Source: an uncultured Amylibacter sp.
Lineage (GTDB): Bacteria > Pseudomonadota > Alphaproteobacteria > Rhodobacterales > Rhodobacteraceae
NCBI GenBank assembly: GCA_943846615.1
Contig: OX044354.1
Location: 1,058,359 to 1,122,358, forward strand
Direction of reading: 5' to 3'
DNA length: 64,000 nucleotides
Each line of letters starts with the position of its first letter. The first letter of the stretch is position 1. Both the position numbers and the translations under genes were made by a program. The notes under the pieces are model-generated. The model was not told the origin of the DNA. It saw only the letters and a program-made list of their open reading frames with translations, and ran no database searches. Shown piece by piece: positions 49,931 through 59,396 of this stretch.

Positions 49931-50956
49931 ATGTCGAGAGACGTCACGAAGAAGTTAAGAGGCACGCATACCTTGGATAAACCACACGAAAAATTAGCCT
50001 CGCTTTTGACTGATGATATGGCGGCTGTAAATGACCTGATAAAACTGCGTATGGCATCCGAAAATGCCCCGCGTATTCCAGAAGTGACCGCCCATCTGGT
50101 TGACGCAGGCGGTAAACGTTTGCGCCCGATGTTGACATTAGCAGCGGCGCACATGTGTGGGAATAGCACACCGTATCACATTCATTTGGCCGCAACCGTA
50201 GAATTTATTCATACTGCAACGCTGTTGCACGATGATGTCGTGGACGAGAGCGCACAGCGTCGTGGACGCCCAACTGCGAACCTATTGTGGGACAATCAAT
50301 CATCCGTTTTGGTCGGCGATTACCTGTTTTCGCGGTCTTTTCAGTTGATGGTTGAAACTGGTAGCTTGCGGGTTTTGGATATTTTGGCAAATGCCTCTGC
50401 AACCATTGCCGAAGGCGAAGTTTTACAGTTGACCGTAGCACAAGATTTAAAAACGACCGAGGAAACGTATCTAAAGGTGGTGCGCGGCAAAACCGCCGCG
50501 TTGTTTGAGGCGGCGTGCAAAGTCGGAGGTGTGATTTCGGCGGCGGATGAGGATATCAATGACGCCTTGGCGGCATATGGTGATGCGTTGGGGATCAGTT
50601 TTCAGATTGCGGATGATCTGTTGGATTACGGCGGGGCCAGTTCAGCAATGGGGAAAAACATCGGTGATGATTTCCGTGAACGCAAAATGAGCCTGCCGTT
50701 GATTAAGGCATTGGCCCATGCCGATGAAACCGAGTTGGAATTCTGGAATCGCACCATTGCCAAGGGTCGCCAAGAAGACGGCGATTTGGAACATGCGTTG
50801 GAATTAATGGCGAAACATAATGCGTTAGAAGAAACGCGCAAAGATGCGGTTTATTGGGCTGAGAAGGCCAAGGCATCCATCGCGTATTTACCCACCAGCG
50901 ATATTCGGGATTGTTTGATGGCCCTGCCCGATTACGTGGTCAGCCGCGCGCATTAA
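49931..50956 (+). CDS. ispB: Trans-polyprenyl diphosphate synthase (octa/decaprenyl type)
   Basis: 341 aa. The first Asp-rich motif is LLHDDVVDESAQRRG, with GGKRLRPML upstream and the second FQIADDLLDYGG. Length and sequence fit the long-chain synthases that make the ubiquinone tail (Q10 in this order). Its 3' end overlaps the convergent ispE by 17 bases. Confidence 0.93.
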   Translation: MSRDVTKKLRGTHTLDKPHEKLASLLTDDMAAVNDLIKLRMASENAPRIPEVTAHLVDAGGKRLRPMLTLAAAHMCGNSTPYHIHLAATVEFIHTATLLHDDVVDESAQRRGRPTANLLWDNQSSVLVGDYLFSRSFQLMVETGSLRVLDILANASATIAEGEVLQLTVAQDLKTTEETYLKVVRGKTAALFEAACKVGGVISAADEDINDALAAYGDALGISFQIADDLLDYGGASSAMGKNIGDDFRERKMSLPLIKALAHADETELEFWNRTIAKGRQEDGDLEHALELMAKHNALEETRKDAVYWAEKAKASIAYLPTSDIRDCLMALPDYVVSRAH

Positions 50957-51776
50957 GCGTGACAGGCTGAACCCACCATGTGGGATTTTCGGCCTGAATA
51001 ATTTGCGCAGCATTTTCCGCGGCGGCGTGATTTTCGTACAGACCAAAACAGGTTGCCCCTGACCCAGACATACGCGCCAAGGCCGCGTTGTTTTTCGATA
51101 GCGCCTGTAACACATGTGCGATTTTGGGCGCATGTGCGATCGCAGATTTTTCCAAATCGTTTCGCTGCTGCGCCAGATACTCAATCGCATCATCAAAATT
51201 CAAAGGCCCATTTGGCAGGAAATCTATTTCGGGATTTGTTTTATTGTCTAAAGATGAAAAAATCGTTGGCGTGGAAACCGCATCCCCAGAATTCACCAAA
51301 ACAGCGGGTATTTGAGGCAAGAAATTCACGTCTGATAATTGATTACCAATGCCCTGCATTCGCGTGGCACGGGATGCCAAACAAACAGGAACATCCGCGC
51401 CCAGCGACAAGCCGCGATCATTCGGGAGGGCGATGCCCCATAGATCAGATAGCCCGCGCAACGTGGCGGCGGCATCGGCCGAGCCCCCGCCAATTCCCGA
51501 TGAAACCGGCAGTTTTTTGGTCAAATGGACATGTGCACCACTGCCACCCAATTGGGCGGCGGCCCGGGTGATTAGATTGTCCGCGCTGGTGGTCAATCCT
51601 GCGCCGAAGGGGCCACCAATTTTCAGCGAAAACTCATCCGCATTTGTGAATGTCAGCGCGTCGCCAAAATCCGCGAAAACCACCAAGCTGTCCAATAGAT
51701 GATACCCATCGTCGCGTTGGCCTGTGACGTGCAAGCACAGGTTTATCTTCGCCTTCGCGATTTGATTATTGAGCAC
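50940..51776 (-). CDS. ispE: 4-diphosphocytidyl-2-C-methyl-D-erythritol kinase
   Basis: 278 aa of the GHMP kinase type: AKAKINLCLHVTGQRDDGYH, the ATP loop LPVSSGIGGGSADAAA and a C-terminal MSGSGATCFGLY. It catalyses the fourth step of the MEP isoprenoid pathway, so it supplies precursors for the polyprenyl synthase encoded opposite. The start overlaps the stop of the TPR gene by 11 bases. Confidence 0.95.
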   Translation of the reverse strand: MLNNQIAKAKINLCLHVTGQRDDGYHLLDSLVVFADFGDALTFTNADEFSLKIGGPFGAGLTTSADNLITRAAAQLGGSGAHVHLTKKLPVSSGIGGGSADAAATLRGLSDLWGIALPNDRGLSLGADVPVCLASRATRMQGIGNQLSDVNFLPQIPAVLVNSGDAVSTPTIFSSLDNKTNPEIDFLPNGPLNFDDAIEYLAQQRNDLEKSAIAHAPKIAHVLQALSKNNAALARMSGSGATCFGLYENHAAAENAAQIIQAENPTWWVQPVTLNARG

Positions 51777-53466
51777 CGATTTGGGCTTCCATCTTCGCCT
51801 CTTCAGCCAGTATCACGTCCAAACCGAATTCCAGTTTACGCCGAATGCGGGCCAGATCTGCCTCATCTGGGTGGAATGAAATGGCGCGGCGCCATTGAAA
51901 TTCGGCCTCTCGCTTGCGGCCAACCATCCAGTAAACATCACCCAAGTGATCGTTCACGACGGGGTCATTTGCCTCTAGCTGGACTGCTTTTTCCATTGGT
52001 GCAACTGCTTCATCGAATTTGCCCAATCGATACAAAACCCAACCCAAACTGTCGGCGATTGCACCATTGTTTGGTTGGGCCGCCAATGCGGTTTCGATCA
52101 TGGTTTGCGCCTCTGTCAAATTTTGGCGTTTTTCAACCAATGAGTAGCCAAGGTAGTTCAAAACCAGCGGTTGATTTGGGGCCAATTCCAAGGCGCGGCG
52201 GAAATTCATTTCGGCGCGTGGCCAGTTATCCAAACGCTCGTTGCAGATCCCCGTAGCATAGAACAAGAACCAATGGTTACGCGCGGGTTCGTCGATCATT
52301 GAGATCGCTTTGTCATAGGCATCGCGCGCGCCTGAGTATTTTTGTACGCCGCGCAAAACATCACCCAATGACATGTGGACACGAGGGTTATCGCCATGCG
52401 TTCTGGTCAAACCACGCAGGACTTCGATGGCGGCATCTGCCTTGTCGGCTTGTACTAATGCATCGGCACGACCGATTTCCGCGTCCAAAAAATGTCCGCT
52501 GCTTGGGGCGACTTTGGTGTAGTTTTCGATAGCCAGTTCATACTGTCCTTGGTCGCGCAGAAGTTCCGAAATTAGTAGGGTTGTTTCTATGTCTTCCGGG
52601 CGCAGGTCGCTGGCGAAACGGGCGTATAGTAGGCTGGTTTGTTGATCGTCTGGCGAGGATAGGAGCGAAGCGACGGTGAACATCACCTCGGCGATTCCTT
52701 GTTGGGCGTTTGTGATGTAATCGTATTGCGAAGTGCCGTTCGCGATTGCATCGCGTAGAGTAGAAAGTTCGCTGTCTTGGCCACCCAAAATTGCGGCGTC
52801 TAATAGGCGTAATGCTTCGTCCTTGCGATCCAGTTCGGCCATAATTTGTGCGTGAGCGATCAAGCTTCCACGGGTGAGGCGCAGGTTGCCGCGCTCGTCA
52901 CCTTGGAGGATTTTATCGGCGGTTTCGAAATCGCCCACAGCGGCCAGAACCAGTGCTTTGTGATATTGTGCGAAGAGTTCGACGGTTGGAGGTTCTGTCA
53001 TCCCATCCAACGTTTCAAAAACAGCGCTCATTTTGCCGCGACCCAATTCCGTCCAGCCGCGCATAAGGCCAGCTATAAGAGGAATATAGTTACCTTTATT
53101 CGCGTCTAAATTCGCCGCCGCATCGTCGAATTTTTCCGATTTTATTTGATCCATATAGACGACCAAATTCGCCAATCCACTGTTGGTATTTTCGGTCTCT
53201 GACAGATCATATGCATAGCGTTCGGCCGTGGACATATCGCCCAGCGATAGCGCCGCAAGCATCGCGTTTTGTTTGATGTACGTGTTATTTGGATCCCGCT
53301 TTAGGGCCTGCCCGAAGAATTTGGCGGCGGCGGGAAAATCACCGCGCATGGCCGCAACTGAGCCAGACAGGTAATCGCTAGTTAAGCCGTCCGCATATAT
53401 AGGCGCACCCAACAGGCCGACGGCCACTGTGGTAGCGAGTAGTGCAGATTTGATACGGTTCTTCAT
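51766..53466 (-). CDS. Exported tetratricopeptide-repeat protein
   Basis: 566 aa from the ATG at 53464-53466, with a signal peptide (about 1-25, cleavage after IYA-DG). At least eight TPR-like 34-residue units follow, for example SVAAMRGDFPAAAKFFGQAL, YDKAISM, AEMNFRRALELAPNQPLVL and SLGWVLYRLGKFDEAVAPME. A periplasmic or outer-membrane assembly scaffold is likely. The pairing with ispE is common in roseobacters, and its role there is unknown. Confidence 0.85.
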   Translation of the reverse strand: MKNRIKSALLATTVAVGLLGAPIYADGLTSDYLSGSVAAMRGDFPAAAKFFGQALKRDPNNTYIKQNAMLAALSLGDMSTAERYAYDLSETENTNSGLANLVVYMDQIKSEKFDDAAANLDANKGNYIPLIAGLMRGWTELGRGKMSAVFETLDGMTEPPTVELFAQYHKALVLAAVGDFETADKILQGDERGNLRLTRGSLIAHAQIMAELDRKDEALRLLDAAILGGQDSELSTLRDAIANGTSQYDYITNAQQGIAEVMFTVASLLSSPDDQQTSLLYARFASDLRPEDIETTLLISELLRDQGQYELAIENYTKVAPSSGHFLDAEIGRADALVQADKADAAIEVLRGLTRTHGDNPRVHMSLGDVLRGVQKYSGARDAYDKAISMIDEPARNHWFLFYATGICNERLDNWPRAEMNFRRALELAPNQPLVLNYLGYSLVEKRQNLTEAQTMIETALAAQPNNGAIADSLGWVLYRLGKFDEAVAPMEKAVQLEANDPVVNDHLGDVYWMVGRKREAEFQWRRAISFHPDEADLARIRRKLEFGLDVILAEEAKMEAQIGAQ

Positions 53467-53610
53467 AGCGATATCCAAATGGGTACGGATAGGATGCTAG
53501 CGATTTGGGATCGGTATCGCAACGCGGCAAATCGCATTTTTTTGCAACAGTTCGTGATCTGCGGACCTTGCGTTAAGGTTTTACGGCGAACCCATAAAAA
53601 CAACGTCGGT

Positions 53611-53653
53611 ATTACGTCTAGATTACGTCTAGATAACGTCTAGACGTTGTAAT
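53611..53653 (+). promoter_or_regulatory. 11-base iterated motif ending in a 14-base perfect palindrome
   Basis: attacgtctag (53611-53621), attacgtctag (53622-53632) and ataacgtctag (53633-53643) are consecutive. The last runs into AACGTCTAGACGTT (53635-53648), a perfect palindrome, and the block closes with gtaat, the inverse of the opening attac. The 11-base period places the copies on one DNA face. The position, about 90-130 bases before the OYE-type gene, suits an operator. Confidence 0.6.
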
Positions 53654-53739
53654 GACTGGTCGTTGTTAACCTTTGGGCGAAATCTGTTGCGTTTGGGCGG
53701 TTCATTCCGTCTAATTGTGACAACTATGGAGCCGTTGAA

Positions 53740-54930
53740 ATGCAAAGCGATACAGAATTATTTCAACCGATTAAACTGCCCTGTGGTGTGGTTTTGAAAA
53801 ACCGCATGGTGAAATCGGCGATGTCGGATTCATTGGGCGATGGTACGGGGCATCCAACGGATGCGCAGACGAAATTATATGCACAATGGGCCATGGGCGG
53901 AATTGCAGCGTCGATTATTGGCGAGGTGCAGTTCACATCGGATTTTGCAGAGAAGCCCGGAAATTTAGTATTGAATGTGGATGCCGATTTAGATCGGTTT
54001 CGCCCGTTGGCAAAATCTGGTGGACAGAATGAATCGTTGTTGTGGTTGCAATTGGGGCATGCGGGTGCGTTATCCTATGCGCCGACCAGTTCGCCCATGG
54101 GACCGAGTGCATTGGATTTGGCTCGGTTGAAATGTGATGCGCTGAACGTGGCGGATGTTGAGGCGTTGCCCGCGCAGTTTGCCGATGCGGCGCGATTGGC
54201 GCAACAGGCGGGGTTTGGTGGGGTGCAAATTCATGCGGGGCATGGGTTTTTGTTAAGCCAGTTTTTATCGCCGTTGTTCAATCATCGGGATGATCAATAC
54301 GGTGGCGCGATTGCGAACCGTATGCGGATTATTTTGGATATTATTTCCGCAACACGTGCGGCGGTTGGTGATGGGTTTCCGATTGCGATTAAGATGAATT
54401 CGTCAGATCAGTTAGAGGGCGGATTGAGCGAGGATGATGCGTTGCAATTTGCGGCCGCGTTGGATCAGACATCGATTGATTTGATTGATATCAGTGGGGG
54501 TACATATTTCCCCGGTGCCAAGGCGGCGTCGGATGGCGGTGGAACGGGGCCGTATTTTTTGGCGTTTGCGAAACGGGCACGTGGTGTGACGATTAAACCA
54601 TTGATGTTGACCGGTGGGTTTAAAACCCATGCGCAGGCTGTGGATGCAGTTGCATCGGGTGCCGTGGATGTTGTCGGATTGGCGCGTGCGATGGCGATCC
54701 ACCCCGATTTGCCAGATCAGTGGGCGACGGGGAATCTATTGGAACCTGCATTTCCACGATTTGCAGAAACGCCAGAGGGTGGGATTACCGCGTGGTATAC
54801 GATGCGGTTGACCGAGATTGGTACGGGTGAGGTGATTGAAGAGATCAGCGATTTGCACCGCGCGATTGAGATGTATGAGGAACGGGATGCACAGCGGACG
54901 GCGGTGTGGCTGGAGCATTTTAATGAATAA
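53740..54930 (+). CDS. NADH:flavin oxidoreductase, Old Yellow Enzyme family
   Basis: 396 aa TIM-barrel flavoprotein: LFQPIKLPCGVVLKNRMVKS, WLQLGHAGAL, FGGVQIHAGHGFLLSQFLSP, NHRDDQYGG, and the phosphate-binding VASGAVDVVGLARAMA. It lacks the C-terminal FeS/FAD extension of dienoyl-CoA reductases, so it is the short OYE-like class. The substrate is unknown. The repeat-palindrome block upstream suggests a dedicated regulator, which is not encoded nearby. Confidence 0.87.
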   Translation: MQSDTELFQPIKLPCGVVLKNRMVKSAMSDSLGDGTGHPTDAQTKLYAQWAMGGIAASIIGEVQFTSDFAEKPGNLVLNVDADLDRFRPLAKSGGQNESLLWLQLGHAGALSYAPTSSPMGPSALDLARLKCDALNVADVEALPAQFADAARLAQQAGFGGVQIHAGHGFLLSQFLSPLFNHRDDQYGGAIANRMRIILDIISATRAAVGDGFPIAIKMNSSDQLEGGLSEDDALQFAAALDQTSIDLIDISGGTYFPGAKAASDGGGTGPYFLAFAKRARGVTIKPLMLTGGFKTHAQAVDAVASGAVDVVGLARAMAIHPDLPDQWATGNLLEPAFPRFAETPEGGITAWYTMRLTEIGTGEVIEEISDLHRAIEMYEERDAQRTAVWLEHFNE

Positions 54931-54933
54931 GCG

Positions 54934-55452
54934 TCAATCGGCTGTTTTCTCAATCTTCGCTAATTGCTGTTGGAAGCATATTAGCGTGTTTTTATCGGCA
55001 TCTAGGCGATCCAACAAAGCCCCAAAATCCGATATCATCGGTTCAAGCTGCCTATAGTAAAAACCGATCCAATGTGTTGGGGTGGAATTTGACAAAAGGT
55101 AGGTTAGGCGATGTTGGATTGCCGCGCCGTAAATTGAAATGACCCGTTCATTTTCCGAAATTTCCAATAGGCGTTCAAATATCGTCAACACTTGGGGGTG
55201 TAATTCGCCGTGGGAGTCGCGGTTGATAATCGATTGGCGCAAATCTTGCTCGACCATGTCCAGCAGACCGCGATCGATGTATTCAAATATGATCCACAAG
55301 GAACCTTTTGCATTCAATTCGAGGAATTGTTTGGCATCGATTTCGTCATTTTCATGATGCGCGAACAAAATATCGGAGTAACGATCACAATCGCGATCAA
55401 TGGATTTAAACCTTGGTTTAAAGCCGCTGATTAGATCGTTTTCGAATGCCAT
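54934..55452 (-). CDS. Hypothetical cytoplasmic protein
   Basis: 172 aa from the ATG at 55452 (MAFENDLISGFKPRFKSIDR). All-helical and acidic with no signal or membrane segment. Blocks include WIIFEYIDRGLLDMVEQDLR, GELHPQVLTIFERLLE and THWIGFYYRQLEPMI. Not recognised. It is convergent with the OYE-type gene three bases away and lies upstream of ETF-QO on the same strand order. Confidence 0.6.
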   Translation of the reverse strand: MAFENDLISGFKPRFKSIDRDCDRYSDILFAHHENDEIDAKQFLELNAKGSLWIIFEYIDRGLLDMVEQDLRQSIINRDSHGELHPQVLTIFERLLEISENERVISIYGAAIQHRLTYLLSNSTPTHWIGFYYRQLEPMISDFGALLDRLDADKNTLICFQQQLAKIEKTAD

Positions 55453-55524
55453 GTTGCCCCCTGTTAATACCGTCACAGGCTAAAACTAGCCATTTGTATT
55501 CTTAACAGCAACTGTCAGAAAAAA

Positions 55525-55550
55525 GGCGTTGGAGTTTCCACCCCAACGCC
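55525..55550 (-). terminator. Intrinsic terminator behind ETF-QO
   Basis: The minus strand reads GGCGTTGG-ggtggaaactc-CCAACGCC followed by TTTTTT. It stands 24 bases after the ETF-QO stop. Confidence 0.85.
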
Positions 55551-55573
55551 CCTGATCTTCATTCGTACCAGAA

Positions 55574-57226
55574 TTACATATTCGGGTAATTCGGCCCTTC
55601 GCCACCTTGGGGTGTGGCCCAAGTTATATTCTGACTTGGATCTTTGATATCGCAGGTTTTGCAATGGACACAGTTTTGCGCGTTGATTTGGAACCGTGGG
55701 TTGGAACCATCGTCATCGCGCAAGATTTCGTAGACGCCCGCAGGACAGTAGCGTTGTGCGGGTTCTGCGAATTCGGGCAGGTTGACGTCGATTGGAATGC
55801 CAGCATCCGCCAGTTGTAGGTGGCATGGTTGTTCCTCGGCGTGGTTGGTGGCCGAGAAGCTGACGTTCGTTAGACGATCGAAAGATAGTTTGCCGTCTGG
55901 TTTTGGGTAGTCGATTGGGGCGTAATCCGCCGCCTTGCCCGTGCTTTCGGCGTCTGATTTGCCGTGGGATACCGTGCCAAAGAAGCTGAATTTCAGGATT
56001 GATTGGCACCACATGTCGAAACCGCCCAGCGCCACGCCCAATTTTGCGCCGTATTTTGCGCGAAGGGGTGCCACGTTGCGCACTGTTTTAAGGTCTTTGC
56101 CAACAGGGCCTGATTTTAGGCTCTCGTTATATGCTTCTAATGTGTCGCCTGAACGGCCTGCTTTGATCGCTTCATGTGCGGCCTCTGCTGCCTCGATGCC
56201 AGAATGCATGGCGTTGTGATTACCTTTGATGCGCGGCAAGTTTACCAAACCTGCGGAACAGCCAAGTAATGCGCCACCTGGGAACGCGACCTCGGGTATG
56301 GATTGGAAGCCGCCTTTGGTTACTGCACGTGCGCCGTATGCCACGCGCTTGCCGCCTTCTAATACTTTGGCGATGCGTGGATGGTGTTTCCAGCGTTGGA
56401 ATTCCATGTAGGGGAAGAGGTGTGGGTTTTTGTAGTTTAGATCGACGATGAAGCCGACGTAAACTTGGTTATTGTCCAAGTGGTATAGGAATGACCCGCC
56501 GCTATCTTCACTCATCGGCCAGCCCATTGTGTGGGTAACTTCGCCCTCGTTGTGGTTTTCGGGTTTGATTTCCCAGATTTCCTTCATACCGAGGCCAAAT
56601 TTTGGCACATCGCTGTCTGCATCCAGATCGTATTTTGCAATCGCTTGCTTGGACAATGATCCGCGCACACCTTCGGAAAGGAACACGTATTTACCGTGTA
56701 GTTCCATGCCCGGTTCGTATGATGGGCCGTGGGTTCCGTCTGGGTTTTTGCCGAATTCGCCAGCGACCACGCCTTTGACTTCGCCGTTATCGCCGTAGAC
56801 CAATTCTGAACAGGCCATGCCAGGGAAGATTTCAACGCCCATTGCTTCTGCTTGTTCGGCCATCCAGCGGCATACGTTCCCCATGGAAACGATGTAATTG
56901 CCGTGGTTGTTCATCAACGGCGGCATCATGATGTTCGGCAGTTTTTTCGCACCAGTTTCGGTAAGGTTTAGGAAATTATCTTCCTTAACCTCTACGTTTA
57001 GGGGGGCGCCCTTCTCTTTCCAATCTGGCATCAAGCGGGTTAGGCCCGCAGAATCAAGAACTGCGCCTGATAAGATATGAGCGCCAACTTCGGAGCCTTT
57101 TTCCAGCACGACGATTTCAAGATCGGCGTCCAGTTGTTTCAGACGGATCGCGGCGGACAAGCCAGATGGCCCCGCACCGACGATTACAACATCATATGGC
57201 ATGCTTTCGCGTTCGATTTCGCTCAT
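55574..57226 (-). CDS. Electron transfer flavoprotein-ubiquinone oxidoreductase
   Basis: 550 aa. The FAD site is YDVVIVGAGPSGLSAAIRL, with GAHILSGAVLDS downstream. The C-terminal 4Fe-4S cluster motif is NAQNCVHCKTCDIKDPSQNI, with another Cys in RYCPAGVYEI. It passes electrons from ETF, reduced by acyl-CoA and other dehydrogenases, to ubiquinone at the inner membrane. Full length and intact. Confidence 0.96.
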   Translation of the reverse strand: MSEIERESMPYDVVIVGAGPSGLSAAIRLKQLDADLEIVVLEKGSEVGAHILSGAVLDSAGLTRLMPDWKEKGAPLNVEVKEDNFLNLTETGAKKLPNIMMPPLMNNHGNYIVSMGNVCRWMAEQAEAMGVEIFPGMACSELVYGDNGEVKGVVAGEFGKNPDGTHGPSYEPGMELHGKYVFLSEGVRGSLSKQAIAKYDLDADSDVPKFGLGMKEIWEIKPENHNEGEVTHTMGWPMSEDSGGSFLYHLDNNQVYVGFIVDLNYKNPHLFPYMEFQRWKHHPRIAKVLEGGKRVAYGARAVTKGGFQSIPEVAFPGGALLGCSAGLVNLPRIKGNHNAMHSGIEAAEAAHEAIKAGRSGDTLEAYNESLKSGPVGKDLKTVRNVAPLRAKYGAKLGVALGGFDMWCQSILKFSFFGTVSHGKSDAESTGKAADYAPIDYPKPDGKLSFDRLTNVSFSATNHAEEQPCHLQLADAGIPIDVNLPEFAEPAQRYCPAGVYEILRDDDGSNPRFQINAQNCVHCKTCDIKDPSQNITWATPQGGEGPNYPNM

Positions 57227-57381
57227 TATACTCTCCGCTTTTTTGTGAGGTTAATCAGAAAAAAGCTGCCTCGACAATGATTACGCGACGAAAGTTATCA
57301 CATTCACGGCGAAATTGATGTCTTGCGTCGTGGCGTCTGTGAATTTATGGTCACAGACTGTAATTAGTGAAGAGTATGATC

Positions 57382-57852
57382 ATGGAAAAAATTCCTATGA
57401 CCCCCGCAGGTTTTAAGTCTGCTGATGATGAATTGAAGCAGTTGAAATCTGTGGACCGCCCAAATGTAATCCACGCGATTGCAGAAGCGCGCGAGCATGG
57501 TGATTTATCTGAGAATGCGGAATACCATTCCGCGCGCGAGTTACAGTCTCATATCGAGGGACGCATCAAAGAGTTAGAAGCGATTATTAGCCGCGCGGAT
57601 GTGATCGATGTGACCAAGATGTCTGGTTCCGTTAAATTTGGCGCGACCGTTCATATGGTTGACGAAGATACCGATGAAGAGCGTACATTGCAGATCGTTG
57701 GCGAGCATGAAGCGGATATTGAGAGTAATTTGATCAATATGAATTCCCCGATTGCACGTGCCTTAATCGGCAAGGAAGAAGGCGACAGTGTTGAAGTGCG
57801 CACACCTGGTGGTGTGAAGGGGTATGAAATCCTATCAGTGAAATACATCTAA
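57382..57852 (+). CDS. greA: Transcription elongation factor GreA
   Basis: 156 aa from the ATG at 57382 ([20 protein letters not shown]). The coiled-coil tip acidic pair is in [16 protein letters not shown], and the C-terminal domain ends [13 protein letters not shown]. It stimulates RNA cleavage by backtracked RNA polymerase. The next gene starts four bases after its stop. Confidence 0.95.
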   Translation: MEKIPMTPAGFKSADDELKQLKSVDRPNVIHAIAEAREHGDLSENAEYHSARELQSHIEGRIKELEAIISRADVIDVTKMSGSVKFGATVHMVDEDTDEERTLQIVGEHEADIESNLINMNSPIARALIGKEEGDSVEVRTPGGVKGYEILSVKYI

Positions 57853-57855
57853 GCG

Positions 57856-58851
57856 ATGGAACTGCCCAATCCAGACAAGACGATTAGCCCAGCGGTTTCG
57901 ATTGGGATTATTGTCAGCCTTGTTTGGGTTGTTTTGGTGTTTTTGTATTTTGCGTTCAGTGGTCAACGGTTAAGCATCGCGTTTGACACATCCATTTTAG
58001 GGTTACTGACGTTGGTGTCGGTGATTTTACCTTTGGTGTTGGTCTGGACAGTGGCGTTAACGGCGGGCACCGCGTTGAAATTGAAATCCGAGGCCAAGGC
58101 GCTACGCAAAGAGATGGCCGTTGTGGCCAAAGATTTGCGCGACAGCACCGCGCGTTTGCCCCGCGAACAATCAGGTATGATCGAGCAGTTGAAGTTGATT
58201 GCCGATATGACCGTGCAAAATGACAAGCGATTGAAAGAGATTGCCAGCAACGGTGTCGCGACAGCGCCGCAAATTGATGTTGTTGATTTAAACCGCACCG
58301 TTTTTGGCGATTTCCAGACGCCCGATCAGGAAACGCAAATTACATTACCCTTAGCGGGTGCCACACAGGCAGCGTTATCGCCGATGTCAGTTGCGGATTT
58401 TCTTGCTGCGTTGAATTTCCCAGATGATGCCAAGGACAAAGACGGATTTCGCGCGTTGCGTCGCGCGATGGAAGAGCGCAAGTTGCGCAATCTGTTGGAA
58501 TCGTCCCAGGGCGTGATGTCGTTGTTGACCGAAGACGGGATATTCATGGATGATCTAAATCCTGACCGCCCCGTTTCGGGTGCATGGCGCAAGTTTGCCG
58601 AGGGCGCACGCGGTGCGGATGTAGCATCGGTGGGTGGTGTTCTGGACAAGGCCGTTTTGGGGATTGCACGAGCACGGATGAAATCCGACCCTGAGTTTCG
58701 CCAGCAAGTTTTGCAGTTTTTGCAACAGTTCGATCAGGTGTTGGTGGAATATGAACCGCGTTTGCAAAACCATGAGATAACTGATTTGGCGAACACGCGC
58801 ACGGCACGGTGTTTTATGGTGATGGCGCGTGTGAGTGGTGCGTTTAATTAG
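57856..58851 (+). CDS. Membrane protein with two N-terminal helices and coiled coil
   Basis: 331 aa. Two transmembrane segments at about 14-34 and 46-71 are followed by a coiled coil (LKSEAKALRKEMAVVAKDLR) and a soluble C-terminal domain containing EDGIFMDDLNPDRPVSGAWR and LQFLQQFDQVLVEYEPRL. I recognise it as a roseobacter-conserved protein of unknown function. It is probably co-transcribed with greA. Confidence 0.7.
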   Translation: MELPNPDKTISPAVSIGIIVSLVWVVLVFLYFAFSGQRLSIAFDTSILGLLTLVSVILPLVLVWTVALTAGTALKLKSEAKALRKEMAVVAKDLRDSTARLPREQSGMIEQLKLIADMTVQNDKRLKEIASNGVATAPQIDVVDLNRTVFGDFQTPDQETQITLPLAGATQAALSPMSVADFLAALNFPDDAKDKDGFRALRRAMEERKLRNLLESSQGVMSLLTEDGIFMDDLNPDRPVSGAWRKFAEGARGADVASVGGVLDKAVLGIARARMKSDPEFRQQVLQFLQQFDQVLVEYEPRLQNHEITDLANTRTARCFMVMARVSGAFN

Positions 58852-59396
58852 TCAAAAAAACCACAGTTTTCGTACCCATATCCCCAGCGCCACGGCAATC
58901 GCGTACATGGTGCTCCTCCCAGACGGACGGCGAGGAACATGGTTTTTGCAATTGCCGTATAGGCGGCTTTTATCTGTTGCGTCGTCATGCCGTAGGTTTG
59001 CGACAATTCCACATCACGATCCGATGCCGTTTGGATCACACAGGCGTACAGTTTTTCATCTGCTTTTAGGCGTGCATCAAAGCTGGCAGTTGGGGTTCGA
59101 TCAAAACCGCCAATGTGATAGGCGCGGTCATGTGTTACGCAACAATTTTCCCATGGTGGGTTTTTCCCGTGGACTGTTTCAAATGATGGAATTTGGCTGG
59201 CAATAAATTCCCATGTTTGCGATTGAAAGCCGCTGCATCCATCAGTTTCGAACGGCGCTAGGGTGTTGTTTGTATCTGTGCGTAAAGTTTCCAAACGGCC
59301 GTGAGCGGGCAGTTCGATTATGCGTTCAATCGCGGTTTGGGCCGTGATTGGTGATGCTAAAAACACGGCGGCAATGGTGGCTTGAAGCAGCGTCAT
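58848..59396 (-). CDS. Exported phospholipase A2-like protein
   Basis: 182 aa with a signal peptide (cleavage after ITA-QT). The core is ETDGCSGFQSQTWEF, then PWENCCVTHDRAYHIGGFDR. The Cys-Cys-x2-His-Asp-x2-Tyr pattern matches the catalytic His-Asp segment of phospholipase A2 folds, with an upstream DGCS that could bind calcium. Further Cys (LYACVIQ, APCTRLP, YENCGFF) could form disulfides in the periplasm. The fold is inferred from this motif only. The start overlaps the moeA stop by four bases. Confidence 0.65.
   Translation of the reverse strand: MTLLQATIAAVFLASPITAQTAIERIIELPAHGRLETLRTDTNNTLAPFETDGCSGFQSQTWEFIASQIPSFETVHGKNPPWENCCVTHDRAYHIGGFDRTPTASFDARLKADEKLYACVIQTASDRDVELSQTYGMTTQQIKAAYTAIAKTMFLAVRLGGAPCTRLPWRWGYGYENCGFFD

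Noticed and set aside
53611..53653. Short CRISPR-like or plasmid iteron array
   Set aside because: The repeats are contiguous with no spacers, only three units, and there is no replication or cas gene nearby; an operator is simpler.
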